Shown piece by piece: positions 23,405 to 34,965 of a stretch of DNA of 64,000 bases (position 1 is the first letter of the stretch; every line of letters starts with the position of its first letter). The stretch comes from Ascaphus truei (lineage: Eukaryota > Chordata > Amphibia > Anura > Ascaphidae), in assembly GCA_036426205.1 (NCBI GenBank), contig CM071570.1, positions 138,459,456 to 138,523,455 of the forward strand, in the 5' to 3' direction. Below the pieces are notes generated by a model that made no database searches, had not been told where the DNA came from, and was given only the letters and a program-made list of their open reading frames with translations. Both the position numbers and the translations under genes were made by a program.

Positions 23405-24092
23405 CCCCGCAGGAAGAACAATCATGCCGGAATTGGCAGCCAATAGGCTGCCCCTCTTTAAAGGCTCAGCAAAAAACTTTCCTGCTACGACCAGTGCCCT
23501 GGAACTAGCCTCACTATCAGCCCTCCATCCCCCCCGGTGAACGGACACTGGCCTATTTGTTGTCAGCAGCTCGATCCAAACCCCATGTCCTTTGCATCCC
23601 AGGACAACCGCTTCCGCATAGGCATTTTCTGACAAAACTGTTCGTCATAGGCCCACCAGCCCAGCCCCGCTATGGTTCCTATAATGACCTGGTGTTTGAA
23701 CAAAGCCGAACATAAGTGAGGTGACCTTTCACCAATACCGCTCGGTAAAATCACAAAGGCCTGAAGCCAGTTCGAAGAGGTCAGTGGAAAGGCGCCTCTC
23801 TCTGTTCTCTTTCTTGGCCTCCCCTTTCCTAGCGGACCCCGCGAGCACCTCTCTGTACACTGGCAGCAGAGACAATAAATCCACGTAATTCCCTGCCCAA
23901 ATCTTTTTTAATGTCAACTGGCAGATGCAGCCCCAGTGGGCTGGCACGGCACGTGCATGCGTCCTCAAAATATACATTGGCTACCCTGCAGGCCTCTACA
24001 GTTTCTGCTGTCATGGTAAACAGCCACCCCTGCGGTAGCCAGCCTAGCAACCTCTGACTGCGTGAACCTTGTGCCCCAAGCTGCTCCCACAC
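23405..24092 (-). pseudogene. DIRS-like Gag region with Cys/His cluster, frameshifted
   Basis: Reading the minus strand through three frames gives a recognisable order: GLHLPVDIK near 23945, KIWAGNYVDLLSLLP (about 23910-23866), SPHLCSALFKHQV with GWWAYDEQF (about 23715-23630), and RLSWDAKDMGF (about 23605-23573). The region ends in a Cys/His cluster CQFRHDCSSCG..ADSAARC, whose first half is at 23438-23405. This layout (kIW.G.Y.dl..LL, then W..YD..F, then a C-x-RH-C-x2-C finger) is what I know from ORF1 of DIRS/Ngaro elements in fish and amphibians. At least three frameshifts and one in-frame stop are present, so no intact product can be made. Identity is by motif order only. Confidence 0.55.
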
Positions 24093-24814
24093 TTGGTGGT
24101 GACCCCAGTCCGGCCATACCGGGAATCACAGCTTGCTCCAGCGTAATAGTGCTCCCTCCTTAGGCCTCGAGTCCCGACCGTGCTTCCTGCCTCCTCCCTT
24201 GCTGAGCCTGTGCTGACCCTACCAGGCCGAGCACACCCAGACCCACCTGCTGCCATGATAACAAAGCTTGCCTTGATTGACCCCATGGCCTGCTTTCCTA
24301 CTCCCCCCCATACCCCAAGCTTTCCTCTCCCACAGGGGCTAGATGGGCCCCAGGCCCCACCACTTGTGGACCAGCCACCACGCAGGGGAAATAGCAAACC
24401 TTCGGGGACATACAGAGGGCAAAGCCCTCTACTTACCCCCAGCCTTTCTTTGTGCTGCTGCTGCACTTCTCCACCTTGTGCCTTTCTGCTCTCTTCTGCC
24501 ACTGGCAGGCACCCTTCGATCTGCATGAGCAGTAACATTGTCCGCTCCCTGCTCCAGTGTGACCCGCACCTCAGGCGGTGTCACACGAGGCCCTCTGCCC
24601 CTGGAGCCCCTCTGCACACGTCATGCTTCCTCAGCAGCTCCCTTCTTCAACGTGACATTCACTTGGGGTGGCAACACGTGAGGATCTCCGTGCCTCTTCC
24701 CCTCTGCACCATCACTCAGCGATACTGGCTGTCTTTCAAGCCTGCCTTCCCGCCGCTTCGTGCCCCACCTCTGTCAGAATGCACCTGTACAGGTAGTCTC
24801 ATGACTCCGCTGGG

Positions 24815-25189
24815 TCAGCCGTCACCTCCGGCATCCCTGCGCCACTGCAAACCGGCAATCTCCTGCTGAAGCTGGGCATTGCTGGTACCATTAGTCCTGA
24901 GAGCCAACGCTAGACCCTCCACTCCCTCGTTGGCCCGGGCTTCAGCCTGCAGCTGCTCAAAAAGCTCTGATACCCTCAACCCGAGGCATATGTATGTGCA
25001 TGGTCCCCCCTTCCCAGTGGGGGTATAAGTTGGGTCCCTGCACCTTCCCCCCTTGAAGTGTTGTAAGGGAAGGGTCGCTGCCTCCTTCAACCCCAGAAGA
25101 GATGTCGGGTCTCTGCCCCCTCCATCCCCATGGCGGCTCAAGTACGCTACCCCGGTGCTCCCATGGGACTCAGCCCCTATCTCCCCATC
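24815..25189 (-). pseudogene. Coiled-coil N-terminal segment of the DIRS-like ORF1
   Basis: The minus-strand frame contains VSELFEQLQAEARANEGVEG followed by LALALR and LQQEIAGLQ, a heptad-like segment with Leu at regular spacing, preceded by a Gly/Pro/Thr-rich region. It lies upstream of the Gag-like blocks in the same orientation. I infer it is the N-terminal part of the same ORF1. The intervening 24100-24815 stretch is frameshifted. Confidence 0.4.
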
Positions 25190-25600
25190 AAGTGGGGGCA
25201 CCCGTGTGGTTCCTGCCACCCACATCTTGATGGGAGCAATGGTGGGGGTGTCACCCCCCCCAACCCAGTGGGGGCACAAGTGGGGCATATGCTCCCGCTC
25301 CCCCACTTACCAGGGGAACAAGTGGGGAGCGCACCAGAGGGATCTCCTCCCCATCCCAGTGGGGGAACAGATGTAGCTCTGCCTCCTCCCCATTTCAGTG
25401 GTGATCGATCGGGGGCCTCTACATCCTCCCCTATCCCAGTGAAGGCACTAGAAGGGCCTCTGTCCCCCTCCCCCATCCCAGTGGGGGGTATGCTCTCACA
25501 CCCAACCCAGGGGGGGAGCCAGATGGGGTCTGATCCCGTCAAGTGTGGTCTCTTCTCCCCCATCCCAGTGAGAGCTCAAATGTGGCCCCACTGAAGTGAG
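25190..25600 (-). repeat. Degenerate tandem repeat, CCCAGTGGGGGCACA-type unit
   Basis: Words CCCAGTGGGGG, CATCCCAGTG and CCCAACCCAGTGGGGGCACA recur at irregular 30-60 bp spacing. The repeat lies in the 5' part of the DIRS-like element and is open on both strands, which explains the long Gly/Pro frames. Confidence 0.6.
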
Positions 25601-25775
25601 GGCTCCCACAGTGACAGTACAGCCTACCAGTCCCCATGAGCTGCCGAAGCTACAGAAGCTGCTGCCACTGCAGCCAGCCACGTGGGAGCAAGCCCCTGCC
25701 CAGAGCTGATAAGCAGCTCCAGGTTGATGAATTTCATTGCAGGGCGTGGACTGACCCCAAGCCTCTACCACTGTC

Positions 25776-25784
25776 TATTTATAA
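25776..25784 (-). promoter_or_regulatory. TATA-like box of the DIRS-like element
   Basis: TTATAAATA on the minus strand in a GC-rich setting, about 0.5 kb upstream of the first protein-like segment. Position and orientation fit a terminal-repeat promoter; no function is shown. Confidence 0.4.
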
Positions 25785-25954
25785 CCTCCCTGGTCCCTCC
25801 CCCTGTCACTTCACCCCCGCCGCCAGAGGGGCGAGAGGGGCCATTGGGGTGGGAGGGGCCAGGGGGACACAGTCCACACCCACAGGTAGGGGGAAGAGAC
25901 TAGTCCCTCCGGTAATGGCACCCTGTCGCCGAGGGCTCAAGTCTTCTTAAACAG

Positions 25955-26040
25955 TGTTACATACAAATAAAGACAAGTGCAAACAGATACAAGAGGTAAT
26001 GAGGGCCCTGCTCCTGAGATCTTACAATCTAGATGTGAGA
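25955..26040 (+). repeat. Fragment of the GAGCTTACAAT repeat family
   Basis: 'gagggccctgctcctgagat' then 'cttacaatctag' matches the 3' part of the repeat at 4441-4612. The 5' part with the TATAGCGC motif is missing. Confidence 0.45.
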
Positions 26041-27517
26041 TTGCGAGACGACTACCCCTGACTTACAGTACGGCAGTTCAGCATAAACACAAGATTAACT
26101 GTTTTCATTAGCTTGCTGTTTTAAACAGCCCCATTTAACAGCATGTCATGGTCACATCTCCATATTTAAGAAAGCAGGTAGCAAAGTCTGCAATTCGTCT
26201 GCTACATCGATACACCTGAGGCCAAACTTACACAGCAATTCTGTTGGAGTGCATCTTACATTATATAAGTCAAGGGGCTAGAAGGTGTCTTATGGCAGAA
26301 GACTGCTTCGTAAATATGGTCTGAGGTCTATTTTTTTAAACTCACACCTTTGTTTTAAGGAAGTAAAAATCTGTACACTGATTATAGAATTATGACAAAT
26401 GGTTTCAGAATATTGATTTAAAAGACCTCAATATTTTTTCTGTGCCACATCTTTTTATAAATATACATTCTTTATTATAGCTCAAGGTGTGTGTGAATTT
26501 TCCTTGGTTCTAGTTCTGACATCTTTTTCCTTTACACAATCACTGAGTATGACTTGTTCAATTTTGTTCAAGTAGCTTTTCAATAATGACATTTGCAGTC
26601 ACAACATTCTGTGTTAAGCACTGTATACACTGGCAGTATTGTAGAAGTGAGGGAGGAGGAGGGGTGGTGGGGGGGAAAGAAGCAGAGAGACTTGATGAAC
26701 AAAAAATGGCCGTAGTCAAATGCTTTGATCATCTCTCTTGTTAATATATAAACTTTTTTTTTTTATTATTCCTAACCCACTGTGTGTCATTCCCTTTCAT
26801 TAAAGATTCCTTTGTCCTTGTTACTTAAGGTTTGCCAGCACCAGCTGGGTATACACAAAGAGAAAGAAAGGAGCGTGCCATACATAATGATGAATTGATG
26901 CACAGGCACACTTATTTCCTCTGTAACCTGTCTGTCGCATTAGCTTGGCATGCTTTTCAACCTCCACCTTTCTATACGGTATTTGTAACTCACGTATTAC
27001 ATGCGCTATTTATCAAGCGAAATAAATGGGGAAGCAAAACGTAGTAGTGGCAGCTTTTCTTATGTGTAAATTACTCAAATCAGGTGAAGTATCTTTTTTT
27101 TTTTTGTCGTTTTACTGCTGTCCGCAGTGGTCACGGTTAATGGGGGGAAAAAACAATGGTACTGTGCAGAACTCCAGGGTCAGAACAAGAGTGAGCCCCA
27201 GTTTTCTGTGCCCCACATCCATTCCACACAGCTCTGGCCCCCTCCAACGCTATGGATTATGGGTTGCAAAGTTGTCCTCCAGAATTCTTAGCTGCAAAGC
27301 TGGCGACCACCAGGGAAAAATATATTTCTTGAAAGAGAGTTAAGACCGCGGGTCCTCGCTGCCCTCTAGTTCCACGCCTGCAGAACTCTAATTGGGCTTA
27401 TATTATAACCTCTGTAGCTGACAATAGCACTGCGATCGCAAACATCAGAGTTTATAGAATAATCTGCTATATATTGAGGCAAAACTCATTTACCCTCATT
27501 ATAGAGACAAATAAATA
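26041..27517. other. No gene recognised
   Basis: AT-rich, with T-runs at 26331 and 27092. No exon or element boundary seen. Frames at 26832-27044 and 27026-27343 carry no recognisable motif. Confidence 0.5.
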
Positions 27518-28545
27518 CAGCTCAACCCCCTTATAACGCTGTGCTTGGGGTCCAAAAATCACATCGTATTATAAGCTGATCGCGTTAGAAATAATGTATG
27601 TAATGGTTTCTCGGCCCCCACCCAATCTCACATTGGCCCCTGTGGTCTACTGGCCCCATTACATGTATGTATAGTGTGTGGTGTACCTGCTGGCTTACAG
27701 GACTCCTGAGTCTCCCGGTGGATGGTATTGGGGATATCAGCACGACAGGCACCTGAGGTAGTGTGGTCTGAGTCCTACTCACATACGAGGCAGTGCCTCC
27801 ACCTCATCAGGATCTCTGCGGCTGCAGGGGGATGTATCTGATGAGGACCTCCTCTGTGGTACCTCCTTCTGCAGAATGACTCCACACTCACACAGAAGGG
27901 TTGCGGTGAACAATGACCTCTTTATTAACATCATCCTGGACAGACTGCCCCTCATAGCGGTCATTCTAGCCGCTCATTTTGGTGAAGTGCATCCCTCTCG
28001 GAAAGTTCCTTCTCTCTCAATAGAGTTGGATCACCTCTCCCCTAAGGGAGATCACCATCTGTGTCAGATCCCTGATCACGGTGTGTAAGCAACTTGTACT
28101 TAGATCTGACAGCCTTGAACTGCTGCAGACTGAACACTTGCACAGAACAGAATCCTTGATTCAACACACTAGCTTTAGGCAGTTCAGTGTCTTATATAGA
28201 CTCAGAAAACAGCCACACCTCTTGTGTCACTAACAGTGGACACAGAGCATGTTGTCACTTCCCTTGTGTACATATGACACCTCACCAGGGTGTGAGGGCA
28301 AACCTCCATGATTGTTGCTGGCAACCCTGCATACTTACCAGGTTTACTGCCAGCATGAGAAAGAGCTGTATACCATTTTTATACATGGCTACATGTACAA
28401 TTGTATGCATTGTACAATAAAGTATTTAAAATACCAATAATCGTGTTGTAAAGTATTCATAAATACGAAAATTGGGAGCCACGCTTACATCGCATTATAA
28501 GCGGATTCGCGTTGTAACGGATCGCGTTATAACGGGGTTGAGCTA
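27518..28545. mobile_element. TA-flanked inverted-repeat element (Tc1/mariner-like)
   Basis: Left end CAGCTCAACCCCCTTATAAC, right end the inverse GTTATAACGGGGTTGAGCTA, flanked by TA. The arms stay similar for about 60 bp (ATCACATCGTATTATAAGC against the inverse of GCTTATAATGCGATGTAAGC). Total length is 1028 bp, much of it a nested LTR-like sequence. No transposase is present. Confidence 0.8.
27640..28340 (-). mobile_element. LTR-like sequence nested in the TA element
   Basis: On the minus strand a TATA-like TCTATATAAGAC (28203-28192) is followed about 300 bp later by TTAATAAAGAGGTCATTG (about 27927-27910), a poly(A)-signal arrangement typical of an LTR R region, with flanking moderately GC-rich sequence. 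The exact ends were not found, so the coordinates are approximate. Confidence 0.4.
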
Positions 28546-29187
28546 TACTATTCATGCTAAAAAAACAGAAACACATTTTGATTGGTGTAGTGTTACGGTG
28601 TATTTAGGACTTAACCCCGTTAAGTCAGTGTTTGTTATTGGAATATCTCCATTTGATATTGAGGTTACAGTACTTCAAATGTATGTATGAATTGGTTTGT
28701 CTCAGTAACTAGAAGGACAAACTGATTTTATTTTAACTTTTTATACCTACAAATTAATCTGTCTTTTCTTGATTTTTTTTTTTAGCAGTAATGGGAACAA
28801 CAACGTATGTGTACAAAAATAAACACGACCGCGTTAAAAGTATATGTACAAAGATTGCACAACAGTAAATTATAATATAAAATTAATAAATCCTAATTTT
28901 CTGTGGTAACAAAAACGATGAGGCCTTTTTTACACCTTTTAAGAGCAATGAATACAAAGTTAACTTGAGTGCAAAATAATGATAGAATAGGATATATCAG
29001 CCAAGTCTTTGTAGATACAGTTGCCTGTAATATCTGTTTTAAAGCAGCCTCGGTTTGTGGTAGTGTTGCAACATTTACGTTTATTACTATGCCGTTTTCT
29101 TCCACTTGAAATAATGAAGCCACGTTATAGTGGCACTCCCATGTTAGTAATAGAATAACTTGGGTAGATTCCGCTGCTCTAGCCCAC
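28546..29187. other. No gene recognised
   Basis: AT-rich sequence without identifiable element or exon. Confidence 0.5.
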
Positions 29188-29525
29188 TAGTCTAAGGCCA
29201 CGGCTATAGTGGAAGCGCCCGTTTCCACGCTTCTAGGCGCAGCGCACGCTCACCTGCAGCAGGAGAGATTTCCTGTCCAGCAGGCGGAGGCGTGTCAGGG
29301 GCGTGGCCGTGACATCACAGAGCTGGTCGTCACGCAGGAAATACAAACTTGTAGGTAGCGCGAAGCGCCGGTTTCCCCGTAGCGCACTATACGCAAATGC
29401 ATAAGGCTGCACGCATGGTGGCGGCGTGGCTACGTGCGCGCACACGTTCGGGACTCTTCTATGCTTCTCTATTGAAGGTAGCATAGTACTGGCGGCGATG
29501 TAGCGCGTCGACGCTGCTGCAGTTG
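29188..29525. repeat. GC-rich repeat beginning GGCCACGGCTATAG
   Basis: Starts after TAA as GGCCACGGCTATAGTGGAAG and is CpG-rich throughout (GCGCAGCGCACGC, CTACGTGCGCGCACACG). The TAA|GGCC start resembles the MITE at 6129, but no inverted right end was found, so it may be truncated. A CpG island of a gene is an alternative, but no exon was seen. Confidence 0.45.
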
Positions 29526-31368
29526 GGTGAGACAACTACATTTGTCAAGTAAATTTGTCTTTTCAGACACATTATCATTTTGTAAACAAATACCTGTGCC
29601 TGTGCGCATCCATTCATTGCTGCCACTACAAATAATGTAATGAGCAATATCATTTACACCATTAATTACAGATGTGTTAAGATAACACAGTATGGGTTCT
29701 ATTTACTAGGAAGGGCCAAACTGTAAAGCCCCCTGTGGCCCATTCACTTGAATAATATGTAACATGCCTAATACTTGGACAGGAAATTCTTCTTATGGGG
29801 ATTACACTCTGTTAATGTCCAGGCAGTTTGGCAGTATGTATTGTACCAGTGAAAATCACAGCCAGGTAAACTGCCTTTTTTCACATTAACATTCTCATAT
29901 CACATATTTATTGAATGTTGCATCTTTTATCCCGAATGTTACATCCAAGAGTAAAATAAGTATATAGTATAGACAGCACGTTCTAATTGAGCTGAATAAA
30001 TGGCAAAAAAAAAACCCTAAGGAAGTGGTGCAAACAAAGCGTAATACCAGAGTATAACCAGCAATACAGTTTCTATACATTTCAGTAGTTTGTATTAAGA
30101 TTGCATTATAACCTATTTTATATTAAATTAAAACAATTTTCAGGTTATATTTAGTGGATATACTTTGTAATCTGTAATGAAAGGTAGACAATGTACATTT
30201 TTTTTAAATTTAAAATACATTTTCACTTTACCAGAAAATAGTGATTTTAAAAAACACCAAATGTCCAAATGAGCTATTGCGCAGAGATTGTACAGGAGAC
30301 TTTATATACAGTAGTACACATTATACAGTAGTATACATTGGAAGTTGAACAGTAAAAGTGATACAGTAGTTGTACATTACTAGTTATACAGTGGATATAT
30401 AGTAGATATTGCACATTAGATATACAGTAGAAGTTATATAGCAGATATTGTACATTAAATGTGCAGTAGGTGTTATACAGTAGACTTTGTAGAGTAGAAG
30501 TTATACAGTAGTTGTACGTTGATGAGAACGGCATTGTGATCCAGTACAGAATCATATTTTACATCGTGCATATCAGACGTCAAGTTTACTGAACATCATT
30601 GTTTTAATATTTGGTAACAGAATTCATTTATTAGTACAAATATTATGATGTTTTATTATTATTTTTTATTGCTTTTGTGCACTATTAATGAGGTTGTTAA
30701 AGCTGCATTCCCCCCATAGAATATTTTAAAAGAACACCTAAAATGAAAGCCCTTTTAAACATATGCTCTCTCTTCTAACTACAAACGTTCTGTATCTCTC
30801 ATTACAAAGAGGTATTGAATCAACAGAAAGCAAAACACTTCCTTTGAGAAAAAAGGCTGCCTTAAATAAACCTAAAACACAATATATATAAACCATTAAC
30901 TATAAAAAAAAAAAAAAAAAAAGCTTGTGTAAAGATGAAATATATATATTTTTTATTAATTGATATCGTCTGTGCTGCCATGGTGGCATGCAGTGTAATG
31001 TGCTACGGGGACACTGTGGCCGAACAGACGTTTGCATTGATTTCTGCCGTTAAGCTCATGGTACAAGCAAAATAAATTCAATTCACTGCAAGTGACGTAT
31101 TCCAGCAAAAAAAAAATCTTTAAAAATAGCTGGTTAATTATGTATAATTTTTGTCAAGCACTATTGTAAATATCCAATTTCTTTACTAGTAAATCAATAT
31201 TGGGTACATACTTTGCTTTATCATCCCCACGTGTGTTTTATGGGAATTGTACACTGAACAAAAAAATGAAATCCCAGTTGTGGGCACTCAAGGTCTCTAA
31301 GAAACAACAGGTTATGATGATGACGCAGATCAACAATCTATGTAAAAATGATAAAGGGGTGAAACAAA
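29526..31368. other. No gene recognised; degenerate TACAGTAG repeats
   Basis: AT-rich. 30290-30520 has loosely repeated TTATACAGTAG and GTTGTACATTA words, a decayed tandem repeat. 30904-30922 is an A-run. No exon was seen. Confidence 0.5.
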
Positions 31369-32760
31369 TGTAGGGGTGTTCTGGTTTCCCCTCTGTACCT
31401 CCGTCAAGGGCGCAATCACGGGGGGTGCTGTGAGGGAGCGTTCGGAGGTTCCGAGGCGGCCCGATAGCACAGGGAGCCGCCATGTTGTTTGGGCATTGCG
31501 CAATACTCATGCGTGATCGGAGGCACGGAGAGAGTTCGCGCATGCGCAGTGCAAGCGTGTGAACGGCTGGCCAATCACCAGGAGGCTCTGAAGTTAAACT
31601 ACAATTCCCAGGAGCCTCAGCAGAGCCACATGACACCAGGGAACGAATAGGAGTGCAGGGATTGCTGGCAGGCAGGAAATGGAAGCGTGGGGGAGAGACC
31701 ACGCTAGCCAGAGGGCCCCGGAGGAGCAAGGGGAGAGGTTGTGTGTGTGCAGGGGGTCAGTTACCCACCTGCGTAGGCCAGATTTCCCCTCAGTACCAGT
31801 GCAGACCCCGAGTCACCCTTAGCTTGTGGTGCTGCAGGGAACGCCCTAGAGAGACATTTCGTTCCCTTACTGTATTAGCAGATAGGGACACAGTGTTCTC
31901 CCTGAGCTGCGGTGTGTGAACAGTGGTTTGGGCTCAAGCTGCTGGACATCACCAACTCGTGAGAGACTACGCTGCATCGGCGGATCCTTTTTGAAGTCTG
32001 TTGCCGGCTGCAGGAGTAGCCGGAAGGTATTTAATAAGTGCACCAACACCGGTACCATCAGGCGCTGATCCCGCATTGGTGGAGGGTTCTTTGGGGGACA
32101 CGGGTGAGTGACAAGGAGATGAGTTTGGTTCTCGAAAGAGAGAAACGAGAACGACGCAGCAGACGGCGACACCGAGCATACGACAGGAGGCGTACTGAGC
32201 CGAGAAAGAGAGGAAGAAACGAACAACAACGACCATGAAAGCTTATATAATCGGTATATATATATATAATAGAGATATAGTAATTTATATAATAATGATT
32301 ACTGAAGATATATAATATGTGTATATAGCTATATCAGTATACTCTATATATATATATATATAATATAGTATATATAAGTAATTTATATAGGAATTGGACA
32401 CGGTGTGGGGTGCACGCGGTTGTGGGAAGTGACATTACTCTATGAGGAGCGTGGCCAGGCCACAGGTATACAGTACTGAATATCAGCTATTCATATACGA
32501 TATTATATGTGTGTTATTCCTAATAGGTGTAAGCTAAGGTTATGCAATTACGTATTAGTAAAAGGTTACAAAGTTGAGGTGTGTTATCATTATTCTTACC
32601 TAGGGAAATCTCACTTATTGGGGATCCTGGGTAAGTGGAGGCGCTGCCAAGAGCCTATTATTACCCCAGGCTCCCTGTTAGCGGAGGCCCAGATCTCGCT
32701 GAGCCAGCAGGTACACACAGCACTAGTAGTCCCTCCATATCAGCAGAAAAGAGGGCTACA
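31369..32760 (+). mobile_element. 5' LTR of the Ty3/gypsy element
   Basis: Begins TGTAGGGGTG and ends GAGGGCTACA, so the ends are the short inverted repeat TGTAG/CTACA. About the first 0.75 kb matches the 3' LTR at 39356 (shared 'gtcaagggcgcaatcacggg', 'catgttgtttgggcattgcg', 'ggagaggttgtgt'). The middle holds an AT-rich stretch with TATA runs (32240-32400), including GCTTATATAATCGG. The 3' part matches the related LTR at 13-14.2 kb. The two LTRs of this element differ by substitutions and many 1-base indels, so the insertion is not recent unless sequencing error contributes. Confidence 0.85.
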
Positions 32761-32780
32761 TTTGGAGGTGCTGCTGAGAT
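32761..32780 (+). other. Probable primer-binding site
   Basis: TTTGGAGGTGCTGCTGAGAT directly follows the LTR end, with TGG two bases in, as for a tRNA-primed element. I could not match it with confidence to a particular tRNA. Confidence 0.45.
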
Positions 32781-32792
32781 CTCAGACCTGGG

Positions 32793-34260
32793 GTGCCCCA
32801 TTCAGAAATTAAATTGTGCTATTCAGTTGTCATGTTTGTGCCCTTACAGACCGAGGTGCGCAAGTTGACCCAACAAAATCATATTCCACTGACCTTTGCC
32901 ATTGCCGTTGGGAATGTCCCTGCAGCCACCTCCTTGGGCACCATAGGGGATCAAGTGAGGAAACTTCCGTTTCTGGCCACGGCCCGAATTATAGACCATA
33001 AGTATGATGCAGATCACACATGGCGTAAAGTACTATTTGCCACTGAACGGGACATATGCCCAGAAGCAGTACCCTCTACATTAATCCTACCTGAGGCCCC
33101 GGGCATCCATTGCTCGCTGGTAGAGGTGGGCATGGCCGAAGCACTGGCTATGTCCACACCACAGAGGGAGTACCCTGGCCCGTCAAGTGCAGTAACGTAT
33201 ACTCCCTTCCGTACCCCTGAGAGCAGTCTGAACCCCATGTGGCCAGCCGCCATGGGCCTAGGAGTATCTTTCACCCCCTCCACCATTCGGCCCTCTGAGT
33301 AGGAGCAGTATGCCCAGACTTGATACCAATAGCCTTCGGCAGGAAATATCACGCCTAATGATCTGACCATACCTGTGCTAGCGGAGGCTATACATCAATC
33401 TACCCAGTCGCATCAGTACCGGAAGTTGAAGGTGTTCTCCGGAGACAAACCGACGCCCTTGGGAGAGGTAGGATTTGAGGAGTGGTTGGATCATGCTGAG
33501 CAGGTACTCCCTGAATGGTCATGCACTGACGCCGTGAGGAGGCAGTGAATTATTGAATGCCTACGACCACCCGCCTCCCATATGGTGCATTGTTACAGAG
33601 ATGATCATCCGGATGCAGACATGCATGGGATACTCAATGCACTCACCAAAGCCTATGGAACCCCGGTGGACGCATTCGCACTCATGGCCACATTCCATGC
33701 GCTGGCTCAGAAGGATGGAGAAATGGTATCTAACTTTCTTAGGCGTCTGCATTTGGATCTTTGGACTCTGGTGAGGAGGAAGGTAGTGCAGAAGGCTGAT
33801 GCAGAAAGGGCTGTGAACCACACAACTTCTGAGGGGACTTCTCTCGTTACATCCGGTATCCGTAAGAGTCAGCGGATGCCTCGTTCCTGGTCAAGCCTTG
33901 TCCTTTGACGAACTTATGGACCGAGTACAGGCTCATGAGACCGTGCTGTTGAGTCGGGATTTGAATCCAGCCAAGAAAACAGGGGTTCCCCACAAGCAAG
34001 TAAAGAAAGGAGAGGCTAGAGCGGGGTCCGCTGGGGGAGCGAGTCAAGACAAGCTGGAGCCTGAGGAACAAGAGGGTGACCATGGAGGCTCAACCTTGGG
34101 AAGATCTTCCCCTGCTTTCAGAAACAGTCGCATAAGGAGTAATGTCCAATGCTACGGCTGTGGCAAGATGGGGCATATCTCTTCCCACTGTCCTGTAAAA
34201 TGGAGGATGGCGTCCAGACCTGCGAAATCCATGCTGTGCACCCCCCAGACCGCCCTTGTG
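32793..34260 (+). pseudogene. Ty3/gypsy Gag, PNMA-like, broken
   Basis: Capsid-precursor region in three pieces. Piece 1 (about 32840-33302) holds an N-terminal domain with VPAATSLGTIGDQVRKLPF and ARIIDHKYDADHTWRKVLF, resembling the N-terminal domain of PNMA proteins. Piece 2 starts about 33375 and carries QYRKLKVFSGDKPTPLGE with EEWLDHAEQVLPEW, then KAYGT, FHALAQKDGEMV and SNFLRRL: the PNMA/gypsy capsid fold. A TGA at 33546-33548 interrupts it, and the frame is lost near 33890. Piece 3 from 33898 has FDELMDRVQAHE and a single CCHC zinc knuckle CYGCGKMGHISSHC (34150-34191). Several breaks make it non-functional. Confidence 0.85.
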
Positions 34261-34965
34261 ACCAACGAGTGTACTGGTCTGGGGGCTAACGCAGCGCCGG
34301 CTATAGTCAAGGTCGTTATTGAGGGTATCTATGTGTCTGCTTTGCTGGATACTGGTTCTCAAGTAACCATTGTATATCGACCCTTCTATGATAAGCACCT
34401 TCACCGGCTACCCCTATTGTCCGCAGACTTCACGAGATTAAGAGGGCTAAGCCATGAAGACTACCCTATCGATGGAGTGGTGAGAGTACATCTGGACATT
34501 CCACAGTTGAATACCGGCAAGCATCACCCCATGGAAGTGGAAGCGTTAGTGTGGCCGGAACCCCAGGACAACCCCAGTGCCCCTATAATCATGGGGACTA
34601 ATACGGACATTGTACAAGCCATCATCCGTATGTACTTGCAAGAGGCGGGCGAACTACTGTTGCTGGCTCTAGCCGCATGCCCGGCGTTACAAGAAGCATG
34701 CTGTAGGATCGCTGCCGAAGAAGAGCATGGGGTGTTGTACAAAATTGAGCATGGATTGACTGAGATTCCCCCAGGGGAAGGAAGGATGATGACAGCAGCT
34801 TGTTGCTACCCCGAAAGACGCAAGGAGGACCGACTATTGTCCCTGGAGAGTACTGCAGACGATGACCAGCAGTTTGGATACAGGGTGGTGGCCTCAGTGA
34901 AAGAGTGGCCGTTTAGAATTCCGCATAGAACACAGGTCTACGTGAGGAACCTTTCTCCCTAGCCC
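34261..34965 (+). pseudogene. Gypsy aspartic protease region
   Basis: In the same open frame as the zinc knuckle. The active-site loop is SALLDTGSQVT, with DTGS at 34348-34359, followed by IVYRPFYDKHLHRLPL and later IIMGTNTDIV, which fits the second conserved block of retroviral-type proteases. The frame runs to a TAG at 34960-34962, after which reading must shift to enter RT. Gag and protease in one frame is normal for this type of element. Confidence 0.8.

Larger units (their letters stand above)
22640..25945 (-). mobile_element. DIRS-like (tyrosine-recombinase) retroelement remnant
   Basis: About 3.3 kb of GC-rich sequence on the minus strand bounded by AT-rich DNA. It begins with a promoter-like segment (TTATAAATA, 25784-25776), has a Gly/Pro-rich repeated 5' region (25600-25190), a coiled-coil segment and a Gag-like region ending in a Cys/His cluster. 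RT, RNase H and tyrosine recombinase were not found, so it is an internally deleted copy. The 22640 side is assigned only by composition. The class call rests on the Gag-like blocks described below. Confidence 0.5.

Noticed and set aside
24180..24869. 229-codon plus-strand frame rich in Pro, Ser and Cys
   Set aside because: Antisense to the DIRS-like ORF1 region; composition mirrors the GC-rich minus-strand coding remnant.
30698..30870. TTAAAGCTGCATTCCCC as a further TTAA MITE end
   Set aside because: The first 11 bases fit the family, but no inverted right end was found and the interior does not match.
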